The position numbers and the translations under genes were made by a program. From Stomorhina lunata (taxonomy: Eukaryota; Arthropoda; Insecta; Diptera; Rhiniidae), in assembly GCA_933228675.1 (NCBI GenBank), contig OW121743.1, forward strand, positions 52,559,215 to 52,623,214: 64,000 bases of DNA. Direction: 5' to 3'. Under the pieces are notes generated by a model, which was not told where the DNA came from, did no database searches, and saw only the letters and a program-made list of their open reading frames with translations. This document shows positions 58,441 through 64,000 of the stretch, piece after piece (within the stretch, counting starts at the first letter, position 1; each line of letters starts with the position of its first letter).

Positions 58441-59880
58441 GGAAAATTTTTTATTTTTATAGGAAATTTTTAAAAAAATTCTTATTTTTATAGAAAAATT
58501 TTCAAGAATTTCAAATTTTTATAGGAAATTTTTCGAAAATTTCCTATTTTTATAAGAAATTTTCAAAAAAATTTTTGTTTTAATAGAAAATTTTTCAAAA
58601 ATTTCTTATTTTGATACGAAATTTTTAAAAAAATTCTTATTTTTATAGAAAATTTTTCAAGAATTTCCTATTTTTATAGGAAATTTTTCGAAAATTTCTT
58701 ATTTTTATAAGAAAATTTTTCAAAAATTTCTTATTTTTATAGGAAATTTTTCAAAAATTCTTATTTTTATAGGAAATTTTTCAAAAATTTCTTATTTTTA
58801 TAGGAAATTTTTTAAAAATCTTATTTTTATAGGAAATTTTTCAAAATTTTTTTTTTAAATTTCTTATTTTTATAGGAAATTTTTCAAAAATTTATTTTTT
58901 TTATAAGAAATTTTTCAAAAATTTATTTTTTTTATAGAAATTTTTCAAAAAATTCTTATCTTTAAATTTCCTATAAATATAAGAAATTTTTGAAAAAAAT
59001 TTCTTATATTTATAGGAAATTTTTCAAAAATTTCTTATTTTTGTACGAAATTTTTCAAAAATTTCTTATTTTTATAAGAAATTTTTCAAAAATTTCTAAT
59101 TTTTGTACGAAATTTTTCAAAAATTTCTTATTTTTATAGGAAATTTTTCAAAAATTTCTTATTTGTATAGGAAATTTTTTAAAAATTTCTTATTTTTATA
59201 GAAAATTTTTCAAAAATTTCTTATTTTTATAGGAAATTTTTCAAAAAGTTCTTTTTTTTATAGGAAATTTTTCAAAAATTTCTTATTTGTATAGAAAATT
59301 TTTCAAAAATTTTTTATTTTTATAGGAAATTTTTCAAAAATTTCTTATTTTTATAGGAAATTGTTCAAAAATTTCTTATTTTTATAAGAAATTTTTCAAA
59401 AATTTCTTATTTTTATAGGAAATTTTTCAAAAATTTCTTATTTTTATAGGAAATTTTTCAAAAATTTCTTATTTTTATAGGAAATTTTTCAAAAATTTCT
59501 TATTTTTATAGGAAATTTTTCAAAAATTTCTTATTTTTATAGGAAATTTTTCAAAAATTTCTCATTTTTATAGGAAATTTTTCAAAAATTTCTTATTTTT
59601 ATAGGAAGTTTTTCAAAAATTTTTTATTTTTATATTTTTTGTATTATATTGTATTATATTTTATATTTTTGTATTATATTTTTCAAAAATTTCTTATTTT
59701 GATAGGAAATTTTTCAAAAATGTCTTATTTTTATAGGAAATTTTTGAAAAATTTCTTATTTTTATAGAAAATTTTTCGATAATGTCCTATTTTTATAGGA
59801 AATTTTTTTTATTTTTATAGGAAATTTTTCAAAAGTTTCTTCTTGTCATAGGAAATTTTTGAAAAATTTCTGATAAAAAT
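58441..59880 (-). repeat. 31-bp array, long inverted arm
   Basis: About 45 copies reading AGGAAATTTTTCAAAAATTT then CTTATTTTTAT on the plus strand, that is, the forward-arm unit inverted. The central portion (59320-59560) is the most uniform. The region around 59630-59690 is disrupted by TTTTGTATTATAT words. The last 60 bp revert to forward-like text. Confidence 0.9.
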
Positions 59881-61850
59881 ACAAAAAAATTAAAAAAACT
59901 TCCTATAAAAAAAAAATATTTAAAAATTAATAATAAAAAATGCCTCCACGATTAGTTTTCGGTTTTGAGAGTTTTCACTGTACATCGTAATCACATTTAC
60001 TAGACTGGCACACTATCTTCACCTAGCGATCAGAAGTCAATTTGATATCTAGAACCAAAATTTAGTGTGGGCGAACAGAAGCGTTTGAAAGATTCTAATT
60101 CTGTATAATATGATTGTATCTGGGCTGAAACAAATGTTAATCCTAGGCTGAAGTCATATATCAGATTTGACCTTTTTGATATGACAAATCAGATTTTTGC
60201 TAAAAAGAACAGTTAAAAGTTTTAAAAATTTAACATATTCTTAATTGCATTCATATGTTAAAAAAGTATTTAATCAAATATTAAATGCTATCATATAATC
60301 CCACAAACTCATTCATTTCCACGAGAGACTCCATATAGCAAAGATGCTGCTATCATCAACCAAGTTGCCTTCACTTTTCATTTTATCATGTTTTCGGATA
60401 CACAAGGTATTCAAGTGAAAATTTAAAAAAATCCGTTGTTGTTATCTGTCAAAAGTTTCGGAAGTCTTGTGTGTTCACAAGTCCGACCATGTCACAGCAG
60501 CAGTTGAGTCATATGTATGTGTGAAAAGAAAATTTTTTATTTCCGAATTTTTCCCTCATGTTTTTCAGTCATTGCTAAAAAAGAATGAAAGAAGCCAAAA
60601 TACAGTTTCAGTTTAAATTGAATTTCAATTAATGCACAAAGAATGGCCAGGGAATTGATTTAAAATTTTCAGATTTTTCTTCTTTGTTTTACGACATATT
60701 TGTGTGTTTTTGTATTTTTTTTTTTTCATTTTTTGGAAAAAGAGTTAAGTGAGTTTAATTCTTTGGAAAATTGCATGTATAATACAAAAGTAAGTTTTAA
60801 TGCGAACAATATAAAAAAGGGGAAGTATGTAATTGAATTGAGGAAACATAAGTAGCGAAATTTGAATGAAGTATGTAATAAAATGAACAGTGGGGAAGCA
60901 ATTAAAAATTTCGAAAAGAATATTGGAAAATTTAAAAATGAAAAAAATTTTAAAGGTTTTCATTTCTTAAGAAGAACTTATTTTATTGAAATAAATTTCA
61001 TCTTTAACAAAAACCTTGTTAATCTTAAACATATTGCATCATAATTTTACACAAAATCACTTAAGTCTTAATAATATTTTAATGCTTTGCATAAAGGCCT
61101 CATAAGTTAAACATAATTTTCTCCGAAATTTCCTTATAAGCTTTTCATATCCCCATAATTAAAGTCTTATGGCCATAATTTTCATATAAACCCCATAAGT
61201 TATTACAATATCATTAAAAATTATCTTTTCAAATAAATAATTAAGGCTAAACTTGCTCAAGTCAGTTAATCATAAAAAAGATGTCCTTTCATCATAAATA
61301 CTTATAAAATAGCACTTATAAAGAAAAAACTATATAAAAATACTTAAAACACAACTTTCATCATACAAAATGATAAAAATGTCATAAACCTAAAAAACTA
61401 CAATAAATCCTTAACCTACAGTTTTAAAAGACTTTCACTATAAGTCAGAAAAAAAAGAAGGAACTAGAAAGTTAAGAAAAGGAAGGATTTAAAAAAACGA
61501 CAAATATGGAAATAATAAAAATGGATTTTAAATTGACCAATGACCAATAACAAGTCACCTATACAATCATAACACAAACATACACAAATACTTACTCAAA
61601 TGTTTACAAACACTAAAAAGGATAACATACGGAAATTGAGGAAACTACTCGTAAGATATCATATATGTGTTTGTGTGTGTAAACAGGACAGAGCAAGCAA
61701 ATACAATTGAATAAAAAACACAAACAAGTAAAACATGAATTTAAAAAAGACATGAACAAGTGCAATTGTTAACAATAATTGAATAATGTAGATTTTGTCT
61801 ATTTGCATATGTAAAAGTTGAAATAAGAATAAATACCGACAAAATTGCAG
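59881..61850. other. AT-rich non-coding stretch
   Basis: No gene or transposon recognised. Frames at 60745-60963 and 60862-61044 overlap on opposite strands and are low-complexity. Confidence 0.4.
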
Positions 61851-61854
61851 AAGT

Positions 61855-64000
61855 ACTTTTTAATCTAAAAGGTACTTTTTATATTAAAACTATTTGTTTT
61901 AGAAAATAACGCACTTCATATAGGCAAATATGTACTTTTTTGATACGAAAATTTACTTTTGGCACAAAAAAAATATACTTCTCTATTTGAAAATGTACTT
62001 TTTGTATAAAAGGATACTTTTTGTATACAAAAGGATACATTTTGTATACAAAAAGGTATTTTTTGTATATAAAAGGTAACTTTTTGTATACAAAAACACA
62101 AAGGGTAACTTTTTGTATACGAAAAGGTACTTTTTGTATACGAAAAGGTACTTTTTGTATACAAAATGGTATACAAAGGGTTACTTTTTTATACGAAAAG
62201 GTACTTTTTGTATACAATACGTCACTTTTTGTGTACAAAAGAGTACTTTTTGTATACAAAAGGATACCAAATAGTACTTTTGTACACAAGAGGATACTTT
62301 TGTGTACAAAAGGATACTTTTTGTATACTAGATAGTACTTTTGAACACAACATTGTACTTTTCTATACAAAAGGGGACTTTTTAGTACTTTGTACAAACC
62401 AAAATGTATTTTTTGTGTCCCAAAAAGGTACTTTCTTATACCCAAGTGTACTTTTGTATACAAAAATATACTTTTTGCATTCAAAAGGGTATACTGAATG
62501 GTACTTTTTGTATACCAAAAATTACTTTTTGTATACCAAAAGATACTTTTTGTACCAAATGGTACTTTTTGTATAAAAAAAGGTGCCTTTTGTATATCAA
62601 AAGGTACCTTTTGTATACCAGAAGGTACCTTTTGTATACCAAAAGGTACCTTTTGTATACCAAAGGTACTTTTTGTATACCAAAAGGTACTTTTTGTATA
62701 CCAAAAGGTACTTTTTGTATACCAAAAGGTACTTTTTGTTTACCAAAAGGTACTTTTTGTATACCAAAAGGTACTTTTTGCATACCAAAAGGTACTTTTT
62801 GTATAACAAAAGGTACTTTTTGTATACCAAAAGATACTTTTTGTATAGCAAAAGGTACTTTTTGTAAACCAAAAGGTACTTTTTGTATACCAAAAGGTAC
62901 TTTTTGTATATCAAAAGGCACTTGTTGAATACCAGTAGTCTTTTTGTATACTAAATAACAAAGTATACTTTTTGTATACCAAAGTGTACTTTTTGTGCAC
63001 CGAAGTGTATTTTTTGTGTACCATATAGTAAATTTTTATACAAAATCGTACTTTTTGTCAACCAAAGGCTACTTTTTGTATTCAAAATGATACTATTTGT
63101 GTAGCAAATCGTACATTTTGTATACCAAAGTATACTTTTTGAATGCTAAATGGAACTTCTTGTCTACAATAGGAAATGCCAAAAGGTAAGCCAAAATGTA
63201 CTTTTTGTATACCAAAAAGTATCTTTCCTGTGTTGTATTCCAAAGAAAACTTTTTGTATTTCAAAGATAACTTTTTTGTATACCACAGGTATTTTTTGTG
63301 TACAAAAGTATTCTTTTTGTGTACCAAATTTTTACTTTTTATACTACAAAGGAAATTTCTGTATACGAAAGTGTACGTTTTGTATACCAAAGAATACTTT
63401 TTGTATACCAAAGGGTACTTTATATTAAATTTAATAAAAGGTACTTTTTTATACCAAAGTGTTTCCAAGGGTTTATCAAAAAGTACTTTTTAACAACAAA
63501 ATGTACTTTTTGTATACCAAAAAGTATCTTTCCTGTGTTGTATTCCAAAGAAAACTTTTTGTATTTCAAAGAGAATTTTTTGTATACCATAGGTACTTTT
63601 TGTGTGCAAAAGTATTCTTTTTGTGTACCAAATTTTTACTTTTTATACTACAAAGGAAATTTCTGTATACGAAAGTGTACGTTTTGTATACCAAAGAATA
63701 CTTTTTTGTATACCAAAGGGTATATTAAATTGAATAAAAGGTACTTTTTTATACCAAAATGTTTCCAATGGTTTACCAAAAAGTACTTTTTTTATAACAA
63801 AATGTACTTTTTCTATAGCAGAGCTTTTTTTATGTACCAAGGGGTACTTTGTGTATACCAAAGGGTAGTTTTTGTACACAAATGGTACTTTTTGTACACC
63901 AAGGGGTACTTTTTGTGTACCAAAATGTCCTTTTGTATACCAAAGGTTATTTTCGGTATACAATATGGTACTTTTTTATACCATAGGGTACTTTTTTATA
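61855..64000 (-). repeat. GTAC-family 21-bp array, reverse orientation (block 6), runs off the window
   Basis: About 100 copies reading GGTACTTTTTGTATACCAAA plus A on the plus strand, the inverse of the block-1 centre unit. Copies are uniform at 62590-62910 and degenerate elsewhere. A 305-bp segment starting near 63192 (CAAAATGTAC, AAGTATCTTTCCTGTGTTGT, ATTCCAAAGAAAAC) repeats from 63497. All long frames here are period artefacts. Confidence 0.92.

Noticed and set aside
61879..63963. Numerous 86-201-codon frames on both strands
   Set aside because: Artefacts of the terminal GTAC array. Frame openness tracks the monomer, not a gene.

Overview
This is a 64 kb, very AT-rich stretch of a fly genome, probably a higher (schizophoran, perhaps calyptrate) dipteran. 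Its only convincing host coding sequence is two short exons on the minus strand. Each is 136 bp and encodes the same 45-residue pore block of a small-conductance calcium-activated potassium channel (SK family). Transcription runs from high to low coordinates, so exon B (17415-17550) precedes exon A (1335-1470) by about 15.9 kb. The exons share length, phase and flanking splice signals, and encode 35 of 45 identical residues. Including both would create an early stop and skipping both would shift the frame, so they look like mutually exclusive alternatives. I see no other SK exon here, so most or all of the window appears to be SK intron.

The rest is mobile-element debris and an unusual density of tandem arrays. 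Layout: 23- and 21-bp arrays (1-1105); exon A; fragments of DD41D (rosa-like) mariners and of a TIR element (2.6-7.1 kb); a 31-bp array enclosed in long inverted repeats (8.1-10.3 kb); a palindromic MITE and a possible TATA+Inr promoter (10.8-11.0 kb); a dead DD34D mariner (13.3-14.1 kb); a nearly complete rosa-like mariner nested in a second MITE copy (14.3-15.7 kb); two copies of a 1.25-1.3 kb TIR element carrying tRNA-like sequence (15.8-17.1 and 24.9-26.1 kb); exon B; a 132-bp tandem array carrying CTCF-like sites (19.2-20.0 kb); an AAGCTTT-rich tract (22.9-27.3 kb); a 3.9 kb array with 31-bp period (28.1-32.0 kb); a DD37E Tc1-like element (34.2-35.5 kb).

Between 38.9 and 48.3 kb, and again from 61.9 kb to the window end, lie arrays of one GTAC/GTATAC monomer family (21 or 19 bp) in both orientations. 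From 46.2 to 56.2 kb there are three blocks of an 18-bp repeat centred on TGAGTCAT. A foldback element with about 690-bp arms and a perfect 8-bp target duplication occupies 48960-50546. A second 31-bp array, in head-to-head orientation, spans 58.1-59.9 kb.

Many long open frames here are by-products of tandem arrays whose monomers are multiples of 3 bp (18, 21) and lack stops. I do not call them genes. No rRNA gene, functional tRNA gene, CRISPR array or prokaryotic-type operon was seen. All alignments were made by eye, so boundaries of degenerate repeats are approximate.
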